From NCBI GenBank assembly GCA_016192145.1, contig JACPUT010000018.1, forward strand, positions 62,001 through 126,000: 64,000 nt of DNA, written 5' to 3'. Positions within the stretch are counted from its first letter, which is position 1, and each line of letters begins with the position of its first letter. The notes below the pieces were generated by a model, which ran no database searches, was not told the origin of the DNA, and was given only the letters and a program-made list of their open reading frames with translations. Of this stretch, positions 52,852-61,309 are shown in pieces. Origin of the DNA: Acidobacteriota bacterium (GTDB lineage: Bacteria; Acidobacteriota; Holophagae; Holophagales; Holophagaceae). Both the position numbers and the translations under genes were made by a program.

Positions 52852-54798
52852 ATGACCGCTGAACCTTCCCGCGTGGCGCTGTCAGGAAGCTCCGGCATTT
52901 CGGGGAAGTTGGAGCGGGATGCCCTCGCCCACTGCCTCGATGTGGTGGTCACCCTCGATGCCGAAGGCCGGTTCCTCTTCGCCAACCGGGCGGCCCAAGG
53001 GCTGTGGGGCATCGAGCCCACCGAACTTCCAGGCCGGACCGCGGATTCCCTGATCCATCCCGCGGATCGCCCAGGCCTTGAGGGGCTCTTGAAGGCCTCG
53101 CGGGGAGTCGAGGGCCGTCACCACCTGGAGATCCGATGCCTCGACACGGCGGGGGGCGTTCACCCCACCATCTGGTACCTGGAGAGCCCCGCGCAGGAAT
53201 CACAAACCTACGTGACCATCCGGGATATCGCCGGTGAATGGAAGGCGGAATCCAGGTTGGTGGAGGCGCTCTGGGAGCTCAAGGACGTCAAGCGGGCCCT
53301 GGATGAGCACGCGATCGTGGCCATCACGGATGCGGCGGGGCGGATCACATCGGTCAACGACAAGTTCTGCGCCATCTCCAAGTACTCGCGGGAGGAACTC
53401 CTCGGGCAGGACCACCGCATCATCAACAGCGGCCACCATCCGAAAGCCTTTTTCAAGGCGCTCTGGGGGACGATCCGGTCCGGCAAGGTGTGGAAGGGGG
53501 AAATCAAGAACCGGGCGAAGGACGGGAGCCATTACTGGGTGGACACCACCATCGTCCCCTTCCTCGACGCCGAGGGCCGCCCCGTGCAGTTCATCGCGAT
53601 CCGGGCCGACATCACCCAGCGCAAGGAGGCCGAGGAGGCCCTGCGGCAATCCCAGAAGCTGGAATCCCTGGGCGTGCTGGCCGGTGGCATCGCCCATGAT
53701 TTCAACAACCTCCTCACGAGCATCCTGGGCAATGCGAACATCGCCTCCCTCACCCTCCCCCCGGAGAGCCCGGCGCGCCCCTTCTTCTCCCATATCGAGG
53801 GGGCCACGCTGAAGGCCGCGGACCTCACCCGACAGCTGCTGGCCTATGCGGGCAAGGGGCAGTTCGTGCTGACGGATGTGGACCTCAACCGCCTCGTGGA
53901 GGAGATCGCCCAGCTCCTCGCGGTCTCCATCTCCAAGAAAGCCGTGATCCGATTCGACCTCGCCCAGGGCATGCCGAAGGTCCGCGGCGACGCCTCGCAG
54001 ATGCAGCAACTGGCGATGAACCTGGTCACCAACGCTTCCGAGGCCATCGGCGACGTGAAGAGCGGGATCATCACGATCCGAACGGGGGTGCAGCAGGTGG
54101 ACACGGCCTATGCGGCCCTCCTGGCGCCCACGCTGCCCTTGGCTCCGGGCCTCTACGTCACCTTGGAGGTGAGTGACACGGGCTGCGGCATGCCACCCGA
54201 GGTGCTCGGGAGGATCTTCGACCCCTTCTTCACCACCAAGTTCACCGGAAGGGGGCTGGGGCTGTCGGCCATGCTGGGGATCCTCCGCAGCCACCATGGG
54301 AGCCTGAAGGTCTACACCGAGCCCGGGAAGGGCTCCTCCTTCAAGGTGCTGCTGCCGGTTCAGGATGAGGGTTCCGAGGAGGCTGAGATCCTCAACTCCA
54401 ACAAGAGCCAGGGCCTCATCGGAACGCTGCTGGTGGTGGAAGACGAATCCGATGTGCGGGCCATGGCCCGCGCCATGGCTCAGAGTCTGGGGCTCACGGT
54501 GATGGAGGCGGCCGATGGCCGGGAGGGCGTGACTCTGTTCGAGCAGCACCACGGCCGCCTGGCGGCGGTGCTGATGGATCTCACGATGCCGCACATGGAT
54601 GGGCGGGAAGCTTTTATGTGCATGCAGGCCCTGGATCCGGAGGTCCCGATCGTATTGTCGAGCGGATACAGCGAGCAGCAGGCGGTCAGCGATTTCCTGG
54701 GGCGTGGATTGGCGGGGTTCCTGCCCAAGCCCTACCTGAGATCGAATTTTGAAGAGGTGCTTCGGAAGGCGATCGAAGCCAGGCAACCGCCGAACTAA
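52852..54798 (+). CDS. PAS-PAS hybrid sensor histidine kinase with receiver
   Basis: A 648-residue soluble protein. PAS 1 (about 15-130), PAS 2 with PAC (about 140-260, DEHAIVAITDAAGRITSVND, GSHYWVDTTIVPF). HisKA with phospho-His in GGIAHDFNNLLTSILGN. HATPase with NLVTNASEAIG, GCGMPPEV and GRGLGLS. C-terminal receiver with LLVVEDESDV and phospho-Asp in AVLMDLTMPHMDG. No membrane helix. Start is uncertain: ATG 52852 or GTG 52816. No cognate output gene next to it. Confidence 0.9.
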   Translation: MTAEPSRVALSGSSGISGKLERDALAHCLDVVVTLDAEGRFLFANRAAQGLWGIEPTELPGRTADSLIHPADRPGLEGLLKASRGVEGRHHLEIRCLDTAGGVHPTIWYLESPAQESQTYVTIRDIAGEWKAESRLVEALWELKDVKRALDEHAIVAITDAAGRITSVNDKFCAISKYSREELLGQDHRIINSGHHPKAFFKALWGTIRSGKVWKGEIKNRAKDGSHYWVDTTIVPFLDAEGRPVQFIAIRADITQRKEAEEALRQSQKLESLGVLAGGIAHDFNNLLTSILGNANIASLTLPPESPARPFFSHIEGATLKAADLTRQLLAYAGKGQFVLTDVDLNRLVEEIAQLLAVSISKKAVIRFDLAQGMPKVRGDASQMQQLAMNLVTNASEAIGDVKSGIITIRTGVQQVDTAYAALLAPTLPLAPGLYVTLEVSDTGCGMPPEVLGRIFDPFFTTKFTGRGLGLSAMLGILRSHHGSLKVYTEPGKGSSFKVLLPVQDEGSEEAEILNSNKSQGLIGTLLVVEDESDVRAMARAMAQSLGLTVMEAADGREGVTLFEQHHGRLAAVLMDLTMPHMDGREAFMCMQALDPEVPIVLSSGYSEQQAVSDFLGRGLAGFLPKPYLRSNFEEVLRKAIEARQPPN

Positions 54799-54820
54799 GG
54801 GCTCGGAGGGTGGGGCCGAT

Positions 54821-56143
54821 TTAGTTGGGCAGGTGGGCGCGGGTGAGGTTTTGGTGGCCCGTGGTCGTGACGAGGAGGTTGTCCTCGATTCGGATGCCAC
54901 CCAGGGGCGTGAGCTCGTCGATCTGCTTCCAGTCGAACTTGGCGGCGTGATCCCCGGTGCGGAAGGGGCGGAGCAGCATGGGGATGAAATAGAGGCCCGG
55001 CTCCACGGTGAAGACCTGGCCCGCGTCGATCACGCGGGTCGTGCGCAGGAAGGGATGCTCGGCCGGAGAGGGCTTGAACTCGCCATCGGGGCCCAGCTGC
55101 TTGCCGGCCACGTCATGCACCTGGATGCCCAGGTGGTGGCCGAGGCCGTGGGGGAAGAAGGGCTTGGAGAGGCCCAGCTCCACGGCCTCTTCGGCGTCCG
55201 CCTTCAAGATGCCGGCCTCGTGGAGGAGGCCCGCGATCTTGAGGTGGCCGCGCTTGTGGAGCTCGCCGTAGTGGAGGCCGGGCTTCACCTCGTCACAGAG
55301 CTCCAGCTGGAGTTTTTCCATGCCCACGAGCAGGGCCTTGAACCGGCTGTCGCAGGCAGGCGCGGCCCAGGTGCGGGTGATATCGGAGCCATAGCCGTGG
55401 GACTTGGCCCCGGCATCGATGAGCAGCACCCGCCCGTTCCGGAGGTGCCGCTTGCCCTCGTAGTGAAGGATGGCGCCCTTCTCGTCCAAGGCCACGATGG
55501 TGCCGTAGGGCAGCTCGTGATCGACACAACCCACGGCCTGCACGTAGGCATGGTGGATCTCCAGTTCGGAGGCGCCCTGGAGGAAGGCCTCCAAGGCGGC
55601 CTTATGGCCTCGCGCGGCCAGCTCCGTGGCCGCTTCCAGGCACTTCACCTCGTAAGGGGTCTTGAAGGAACGGGTCCAATCCAGATGCTTGGTGAGCTTG
55701 TCGGGGTTCACGGAAAGGCCGGCTTTCTCCGCCCCGGCGAGGTCGGTTCCGATGAAGGCGGCCTTGGCGAGCTTGCCCAGGCGCTCCCACACCGCTTCCG
55801 TGGTGGGGGCTTCCACGATCTCGAAGCCCTCGGCCCAGTAGGGAGTGCCACCCCAGATCGCCTCGAGGCTGGCCTGTTCGTACCAGAAGTCCTCGGGGGC
55901 GTAGCGGATCAGGGTCGGCTTCTGGCCCGGGCGGATCACCAGCAGGTGGTGGGGACCCTGCAGGGGGCACCAGTGGGCGAAGTGGGGGACCGTGTGGAAG
56001 GGGGCTTCCTGGTCGTCGGCGAAATACGTGTGGTGCTCACCCGAGCCCAACACGAGGGCGTCGAAACCCGCGTGGGAGAGGGCCTCCTCCGCCTGCTTCT
56101 GGCGGGTGGTCAGGTGATCCAGGAAGAGGGCATTGAAGGTCAT
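54821..56143 (-). CDS. pepQ: Xaa-Pro dipeptidase (PepQ-like, M24B)
   Basis: A 440-residue metallopeptidase, the usual PepQ length (about 443). N-terminal creatinase-like domain (LDALVLGSGEHHTYFADDQEAPF pattern) and a pita-bread domain with the five metal ligands: LLIDAG, GSDITRTW, HGLGHHLG, VFTVEPG and GGIRIEDN. It splits X-Pro dipeptides in the cytosol. ATG 56143 aligns with the E. coli start; one upstream ATG is possible. Complements the dipeptidyl peptidase and POT transporter functionally though it is not in their operon. Confidence 0.9.
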   Translation of the reverse strand: MTFNALFLDHLTTRQKQAEEALSHAGFDALVLGSGEHHTYFADDQEAPFHTVPHFAHWCPLQGPHHLLVIRPGQKPTLIRYAPEDFWYEQASLEAIWGGTPYWAEGFEIVEAPTTEAVWERLGKLAKAAFIGTDLAGAEKAGLSVNPDKLTKHLDWTRSFKTPYEVKCLEAATELAARGHKAALEAFLQGASELEIHHAYVQAVGCVDHELPYGTIVALDEKGAILHYEGKRHLRNGRVLLIDAGAKSHGYGSDITRTWAAPACDSRFKALLVGMEKLQLELCDEVKPGLHYGELHKRGHLKIAGLLHEAGILKADAEEAVELGLSKPFFPHGLGHHLGIQVHDVAGKQLGPDGEFKPSPAEHPFLRTTRVIDAGQVFTVEPGLYFIPMLLRPFRTGDHAAKFDWKQIDELTPLGGIRIEDNLLVTTTGHQNLTRAHLPN

Positions 56144-56252
56144 CCGCTGCTCCGGCAAAGGCCACCAGTCTGCCATGTCCGGGCCCGGAATCAGCTCATC
56201 TTGGCCCCAATGGCCGCCCCGGGGCGGGGGATCCGACAAATGGGACTCTAGC

Positions 56253-57062
56253 CTAGAGCCACTGCAGCGGCTTCAGCTCCGGGGCGAAGCCATGGCGCAC
56301 GGCCTTCTCGAAGAAGAGTTGAAGGCTTTCGCGCTCCGCCTCGCCCAGGGTGTAGCTGATGTTCGAGGTGAGGTATTCGTTGAGTTCGAGCCGCGTCCAC
56401 CCGATGGTGCGGCGGGCCTCCTCCACGATGAGGGGGAGGTTGGCCATACCCTGTTCGAGGCTCCGGTGGAAGAAGGGACCGACCCCCCCGGGTTCCGGGA
56501 AGGCGGGGGCGTCGGCGCGCACGGTCCAGAGGGCGAAGACGAAGGGCAGGCCCGTCCAGGCGTGCCACTCCTCCGCGAGGTCCAGTACGTAGAGCCCATC
56601 CTTGGGTGTTCGCATGGCGGCATCCCCGATCATGAGGGCCGCATCGTGGTGCTCCAGCATGGCGGCGAGATCCGGCCCCAGGTCGTGGGTTTCGGGGCTC
56701 ACCCCGTAGCGCTCGCGGAGGAGGAGCTGGCCCAGCACCACGGAGGTGCGGCTGGAGGTATCCAGGGCGAGGCTCCTGATCTGCTCGGGGGGGACCTTGG
56801 AAAGGATCACCACGGAGCGAACCCGCTTGGGGCTGGCGATGCAGAGGCCCGGCACGATGCGGAGGTCCGGAATCCGCAGGTACTCGATGGAGCTGATGAG
56901 CCCCGCATCCACCTCGCCCGCCCGGAGTTGATCGGCGCAGACGGAGGGGTAGTGGAACTTCAGATGGAACCGGTTCCACCCCAGACCCTGCTTGAACCCG
57001 TGGTTCAAGGGGGCGGCGTTGAGGTAGTCGATGATGCTCAGACGGAAGGGACGCTCGACCAT
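56253..57062 (-). CDS. mqnA: Chorismate dehydratase (futalosine menaquinone pathway)
   Basis: A 269-residue MqnA/MqnD-type periplasmic-binding-fold enzyme. SIIDYLNAAPLNHGF near the start and VDAGLISSIEYLR, ALDTSSRTSVVLGQLLL and LMIGDAAMR match MqnA. It makes 3-enolpyruvylbenzoate from chorismate, the first step of the futalosine route. Evidence that this organism makes menaquinone without the classical MenFDHCEB set. The other mqn genes lie elsewhere. Confidence 0.9.
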   Translation of the reverse strand: MVERPFRLSIIDYLNAAPLNHGFKQGLGWNRFHLKFHYPSVCADQLRAGEVDAGLISSIEYLRIPDLRIVPGLCIASPKRVRSVVILSKVPPEQIRSLALDTSSRTSVVLGQLLLRERYGVSPETHDLGPDLAAMLEHHDAALMIGDAAMRTPKDGLYVLDLAEEWHAWTGLPFVFALWTVRADAPAFPEPGGVGPFFHRSLEQGMANLPLIVEEARRTIGWTRLELNEYLTSNISYTLGEAERESLQLFFEKAVRHGFAPELKPLQWL

Positions 57063-57156
57063 TCCGCCAGTGTATCTGCCCGGCGCCAAGGGCCAATGAG
57101 CCTGTCCAAGGGATGCCGTCCTATCCATTCCCGGCGGGGGATCCTATCATTCCTCC

Positions 57157-57666
57157 ATGCTCTGGTTCTACGAACTGGATGGGCCCCTGGGGCCCATGAA
57201 CGCCGCCTTCGACGGCCGCGGAAAGCTGCGCCAGCTCGGATTCGGAGGGCTGGATCCCAGGAAGACCACGCCCCTGGCCCCCAAGGAACAGCGCGAGGCA
57301 TGGCGGTTCCTGAGGATGCAGATGGAGGCGTACTGGGGGGGCAATCTGCGGACTTTCACCGTTCCCCTCGCGCCGGAGGGAACGGAATTCCAGATGCGGG
57401 TGTGGGATGAGTTGTTGAAGATCCCCTACGGGCAGACCATCAGCTACCTCGACCTCGCCCGGCGGCTGGGCGACGAGAAGGCCACCCGGGCCGTGGCCGC
57501 CGCCAATGGGGCCAATCCCATCGCCATCCTCGTTCCCTGCCACCGGGTGGTGGGCAGCGATGGAACCCTGACGGGCTACGCCGGAGGCAAGGACAAGAAG
57601 GCCTTCCTGCTCAATCTGGAGCGGGGGCTTCCCCTGGCGAAACAGCTGGAGCTGGGGCTGGAGTAG
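57157..57666 (+). CDS. ogt: Methylated-DNA-protein cysteine methyltransferase
   Basis: A 169-residue suicide repair enzyme that takes methyl from O6-methylguanine onto C128 in LVPCHRVVGSDG. The C-terminal DNA-binding domain RVWDELLKIPYGQTISY is intact; the N-terminal domain is short as in Ogt. The last 56 bp overlap the end of the convergent DUF454 gene. Confidence 0.93.
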   Translation: MLWFYELDGPLGPMNAAFDGRGKLRQLGFGGLDPRKTTPLAPKEQREAWRFLRMQMEAYWGGNLRTFTVPLAPEGTEFQMRVWDELLKIPYGQTISYLDLARRLGDEKATRAVAAANGANPIAILVPCHRVVGSDGTLTGYAGGKDKKAFLLNLERGLPLAKQLELGLE

Positions 57667-58042
57667 GTGCCCCGGCCGGGCGGGGGCTCGGGGGGCGGCT
57701 CCAAATGAACGTGAGCACACCCAGGAAGGTCAGGGCCATGGCGCCCTTGGCCCAGAGGGGAGCCTCCACGAGGACCAGGCTGAGCCCACCCGTGCCGAAA
57801 ATGAGCAGGGTGGCAGTTCGCTTGGCCGCGGGCCGGATGGCGCCCCCGTGTTCCCAATCGGAAATGAAGGGGCCAAGCCGGGGGTGGGCCAACAGCCAAT
57901 TGTGGAGCCGTTCCGAGGAGCGGGCGAAGCAGGCGGCGGAGAGCAGCAGGAACGGAGTCGTCGGGAGCAGGGGGAGCACCACGCCCAGGAGGGCGAGGAA
58001 CAGGCTCACCACTCCGGTCAGGATGAGCAGGGGACGCACCAT
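57611..58042 (-). CDS. DUF454 (YbaN-like) inner-membrane protein
   Basis: A 143-residue protein with a DUF454 signature: LGVVLPLLPTTPFLLLSAACFARSSERLHNWLLAHPRLGPFI, then two more membrane helices and a Pro/Ala-rich tail of about 30 residues. The function of the family is unknown. Starts one base from the speD stop, so they are probably co-transcribed. The low-complexity tail lies in the region overlapping ogt. Confidence 0.85.
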   Translation of the reverse strand: MVRPLLILTGVVSLFLALLGVVLPLLPTTPFLLLSAACFARSSERLHNWLLAHPRLGPFISDWEHGGAIRPAAKRTATLLIFGTGGLSLVLVEAPLWAKGAMALTFLGVLTFIWSRPPSPRPAGAPTPAPAPAVSPGEAPAPD

Positions 58043-58419
58043 CAGGCCAGCGGCATCCGGGCCGCGGGGCCCCGCTCAAGGATGCGGGTGTGATCCTCCC
58101 GGGCCCCGAGGGCAACCCGAAGGACGGCATGGGCCTTGAACGGATCCACGCTTTCGCCGCAGGTGAAGAGGTCCACGGCGGCGTAACCGTGCTCGGGCCA
58201 GGTGTGGATGGCGAGGTGGCTCTCGCTGATGATCACGGCCCCGCTGACCCCCTGGCCTCCCTCGGGGCCGGAGAAACGGTGGAACCGATGGGTGAGGATG
58301 GTGGCTCCCGCCTCCCGCGCCGCCTGGAGCATGGCCTCGGAGATGAACGCGAGGTCTGTCAGGCGATCCCCGTCACATCCCGTGAATTCCACCAACATGT
58401 GACGGCCCACTGCCTCCAT
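58042..58419 (-). CDS. speD: S-adenosylmethionine decarboxylase proenzyme
   Basis: A 125-residue class 1B SpeD. Self-cleavage occurs between E66 and S67 in ISESHLAIHTWPE to form the pyruvoyl cofactor; C near FTCGES is the proton donor. Makes decarboxylated SAM for spermidine synthesis. The start is ATG 58419, or 58437 with a few more residues. No spermidine synthase (SpeE) adjoins, unusual for a polyamine locus. Confidence 0.93.
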   Translation of the reverse strand: MEAVGRHMLVEFTGCDGDRLTDLAFISEAMLQAAREAGATILTHRFHRFSGPEGGQGVSGAVIISESHLAIHTWPEHGYAAVDLFTCGESVDPFKAHAVLRVALGAREDHTRILERGPAARMPLA

Positions 58420-58443
58420 GGAAATTAAGCTCCTCATCAGTTT

Positions 58444-58462
58444 GGATTCTAGATCGGAATCC
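58444..58462. promoter_or_regulatory. Palindrome upstream of speD
   Basis: GGATTC-N7-GAATCC, a perfect 6-bp inverted repeat between the divergent speD and kinase genes. It may be an operator; no candidate binder is evident. Confidence 0.3.
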
Positions 58463-58538
58463 AGGAGAAATCCCGCCCCGGGAACGATCCCCTGCAGGAA
58501 TCCGACAGCTTACGACCCCATTTCCACTGAGGCCTCGC

Positions 58539-60083
58539 GTGCATCCCACCCCCACCCATTCCGGACTCAGGCCCGCCTTGGAAGGCGCGGGCTTCTGGGT
58601 GGCCTCCTTCGACGAAGGTGGGAACTGCCGGTACCGATCGCCTGGGCTCTCGGCACTGTACGACCCCGGATCCGACGGGCCTGAAACCTGGGAGGCGATG
58701 AAGGCCCAGGTGCACCCCGAGGATCGGGAGTCCCTCGAGGCTTGGCGCAGCGCCCATTGGGGATCCTGCCATGACCACCGGCTGGTCACCTCCCGGGGCG
58801 AGGTCCGCCGGATGCGGGGCCACCTCATGGAGGGTGATGGAGGGGGATGGCATCTCCTGATCCAGGACCTGACCGATCTCCACCGCGCGGAGAACTCCCT
58901 GGAGCACCTCCGCCTTGGAGCCTCCGGCCTCTCGGGCTCGGCCTTCTTCCAGGCGCTGGTCGTCCACCTCGCCGCCGCCTTCGACGCGCCCTACGCCCTC
59001 GCCGGGGAGCTCGTGGGGACGGACAAGGTTCGCACCCTCGCCTTCTGCAACCACGGGCACCTGGGGGCGGAAGTCACCTACGGCCTGGAAGGCACGCCCT
59101 GCGGGGACGTGATCAACGCCAAGGCCTGTTTCCACTCCCATGGAGTGCAACGGCGCTATCCGGCCGATACGATCCTCAGGGATCTGGCCATCGAGGGTTA
59201 CCTGGGCACCACCCTGGTGGACAGCCATGGTCGCGGCCTTGGCGTGCTGTGCGTGATGAGCCAGGAGCCCCTCACCCCCCATCCCGGCATGATGGATCTC
59301 CTCTCCGTATTCAGTGCCCGTGCGGGTTTGGAGCTGGAGCGGATCCGCAACGAGGAGGCCCTTCACCAGACCCAGCACCTGCTGCAGGGCCTCGAACGCA
59401 TGAACGCCATGGCGAGCCTCGGCGCGGGGCTGGCCCACGACCTGAACAACCTGCTGGCCGTCATCCAGAACTACGCGGAGCTCTGCGAGCTGGAGATGGA
59501 GGAAGGCCAGCGGCCATCCCCGGGTCACCTGGCCCGGGTGAAGGAAGCCTCCCTTCGGGCCGGGGCCCTCACGGCCCAGCTCATGAGCTATGGCCGTGCC
59601 CGGAAGGGCCAGGTGGAGCGCTTCGAAGCCGGGGACCGCCTTCGCCGCCTGGGGGGGCTGCTCAAGGCTGCATTGCCGCCCAAGGTGAAGCTGGAACTGA
59701 ATCCCGACGCGGATCCCATCTGGCTGGTGGCGGATCCCACGCAGCTGGATCAAATGGTGGCAAACCTGGTCCTGAACGCCCGGGATGCCCTGCCGACGGG
59801 CGGACGGATCCGGGTGGGCTGCGTGCCCACACCCGCTGGCGGCATCCGTCTCACCGTGCAGGACGACGGCACGGGCATGCCCCCCGAAGTCGTGGCCCGC
59901 CTGGGTGAGCCCTTCTTCACCACCAAGGGGGAAGGGCGCGGCACGGGGCTCGGGCTCGCCAGCGTGCGGTCGATCCTTGAAAAACTGGGCGGCCACCTGA
60001 AGGTGGAAAGCGCGCCCGGAGCGGGCACCACCTTCCACCTGGAGTTCCCGCTCAATGGTTGCGGGGCCGCAGCAGCGCGATGA
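58539..60083 (+). CDS. PAS-GAF sensor histidine kinase
   Basis: A 514-residue soluble kinase. PAS-like N-terminus (about 5-120), GAF domain (about 130-275, YALAGELVGTDKVRTLAF, LGTTLVDSHGRGLGVLCVM), HisKA with phospho-His in GAGLAHDLNNLLAVIQNYAE, HATPase with MVANLVLNARDALP, DDGTGMPP and GRGTGLGLASVR. No receiver or membrane helix. Starts at GTG. Its 3' end overlaps the convergent methyltransferase by 32 bp. Confidence 0.88.
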   Translation: MHPTPTHSGLRPALEGAGFWVASFDEGGNCRYRSPGLSALYDPGSDGPETWEAMKAQVHPEDRESLEAWRSAHWGSCHDHRLVTSRGEVRRMRGHLMEGDGGGWHLLIQDLTDLHRAENSLEHLRLGASGLSGSAFFQALVVHLAAAFDAPYALAGELVGTDKVRTLAFCNHGHLGAEVTYGLEGTPCGDVINAKACFHSHGVQRRYPADTILRDLAIEGYLGTTLVDSHGRGLGVLCVMSQEPLTPHPGMMDLLSVFSARAGLELERIRNEEALHQTQHLLQGLERMNAMASLGAGLAHDLNNLLAVIQNYAELCELEMEEGQRPSPGHLARVKEASLRAGALTAQLMSYGRARKGQVERFEAGDRLRRLGGLLKAALPPKVKLELNPDADPIWLVADPTQLDQMVANLVLNARDALPTGGRIRVGCVPTPAGGIRLTVQDDGTGMPPEVVARLGEPFFTTKGEGRGTGLGLASVRSILEKLGGHLKVESAPGAGTTFHLEFPLNGCGAAAAR

Positions 60084-61242
60084 ACTCCGCGTGGGCCGTG
60101 CGGGGGAACAGATCCAGGGCGTGGAGTTCCTGGATCTCCCACGCGGGGGCGAGGCGCTGGAGATCCCGGCAGAAGGGCGCCCCATCGCAGCCGATCAGGA
60201 TCAGGTGTCCCGCCTGGGCGGTGAGCAGCTTGAGGGCCAGGGCCTCATCGAGGCCCGCACGGGGCGGATCGAGAAGGATGAGGTCGGCGGGGGTGCCGAG
60301 GTTTTCGGGACACCAGGCCGTCACATCCGACGCAACGCATTCGGTGGGCAGGTCGAGGGCCAGCATGTTCGCGAGGGCCCTTTCCACGGCGGGTTCGAAA
60401 CCTTCCACCAGCATCCTTTTGTGGAAGCGATCGCCGAGGAGGGCCGAGAAGAACCCGACCCCGCCGAACAGGTCGTAGAGGGTTTCACCCCTGAGGTTCC
60501 AGCCGTCCAACACGGTGGAGAATGCCTCGTGGGCCCACTCGGGGGAAACCTGGAAGAAGGCACCGGCATCCTGCGAAATGCGTAGATCGCCAAAGCGATG
60601 GGTCACCGGATTGGCATCCTTGTGCCAGCCATCGGGATTCAGGAGCCAGGCTTGGCCATTCTCATTCACGGCGCGCACCTCGCCCGCAGGCGTTCCGGTC
60701 ACCAGCTCCCAGCGCTGGGATTTGCCCGGCAGGATGCGGGCCTCCAGGGCATCGGTGAGGCGCGGGATGGCCTGGGAGAGGGGATCGGCGGCAGCTGGGC
60801 ACTTGGTGACGGCCACCAAGGCGTGGCTGCCCCGGCGGTGGTAGCCCAGGGCGGCGCCATCCCAATGCAATTGGATGCGGTGGCGGCGGGCGCTGGGGGG
60901 CGCGGGATGGAAGGTGTAGGCCTGGTTGGGGAGCTGACGGCCCAGGAGGTCGGCCACCATCAGGGACTTGAGCTCGCCCTCATGAGCGCCGGCTTCCCAG
61001 AGGTCGCAGCCGCCGCAGGCCTGCGCCACGGGGCAGGCGGCCTTGGTCCGCCGGGCATCCTCGCGGATCCAGCGGGTGACGGTGCCTTCGGCGTGGCGAG
61101 GCTTCCAGCGCAGCTCCGCCTCCACCTCCTCGCCGGGAAATAGGGCCAGGGGCGCGCGGAGGAGGATCCGGCGGCCATCCTCGGCGGAGGCCAGGCCCAG
61201 GCCGCCCCAGGTGAGGCGCTCGACGACACCGCGCCAACTCAT
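60052..61242 (-). CDS. RNA (uracil-5-)-methyltransferase, TrmA/RlmD family
   Basis: A 396-residue enzyme. N-terminal TRAM-like barrel (GVVERLTWGGLGLA), Fe-S cysteines C-x5-C-x2-C in ACPVAQACGGCDLW plus KCPAAAD, SAM-binding YDLFGGVGFFS, LLDPPRAG and a late nucleophile Cys in LIGCDGAPFCRDL, where the more common form is SCNP. Modifies uracil-5 in 23S rRNA or tRNA; which site is unclear. ATG 61242 is chosen as the TRAM start. Confidence 0.85.
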   Translation of the reverse strand: MSWRGVVERLTWGGLGLASAEDGRRILLRAPLALFPGEEVEAELRWKPRHAEGTVTRWIREDARRTKAACPVAQACGGCDLWEAGAHEGELKSLMVADLLGRQLPNQAYTFHPAPPSARRHRIQLHWDGAALGYHRRGSHALVAVTKCPAAADPLSQAIPRLTDALEARILPGKSQRWELVTGTPAGEVRAVNENGQAWLLNPDGWHKDANPVTHRFGDLRISQDAGAFFQVSPEWAHEAFSTVLDGWNLRGETLYDLFGGVGFFSALLGDRFHKRMLVEGFEPAVERALANMLALDLPTECVASDVTAWCPENLGTPADLILLDPPRAGLDEALALKLLTAQAGHLILIGCDGAPFCRDLQRLAPAWEIQELHALDLFPRTAHAEFIALLRPRNH

Positions 61243-61309
61243 GGTGGGGGCCGGTGAATTCCGATAGGCTGGCTGGGCCTTTCCACTCTTTCCCGAACGG
61301 GAGCTTTCC

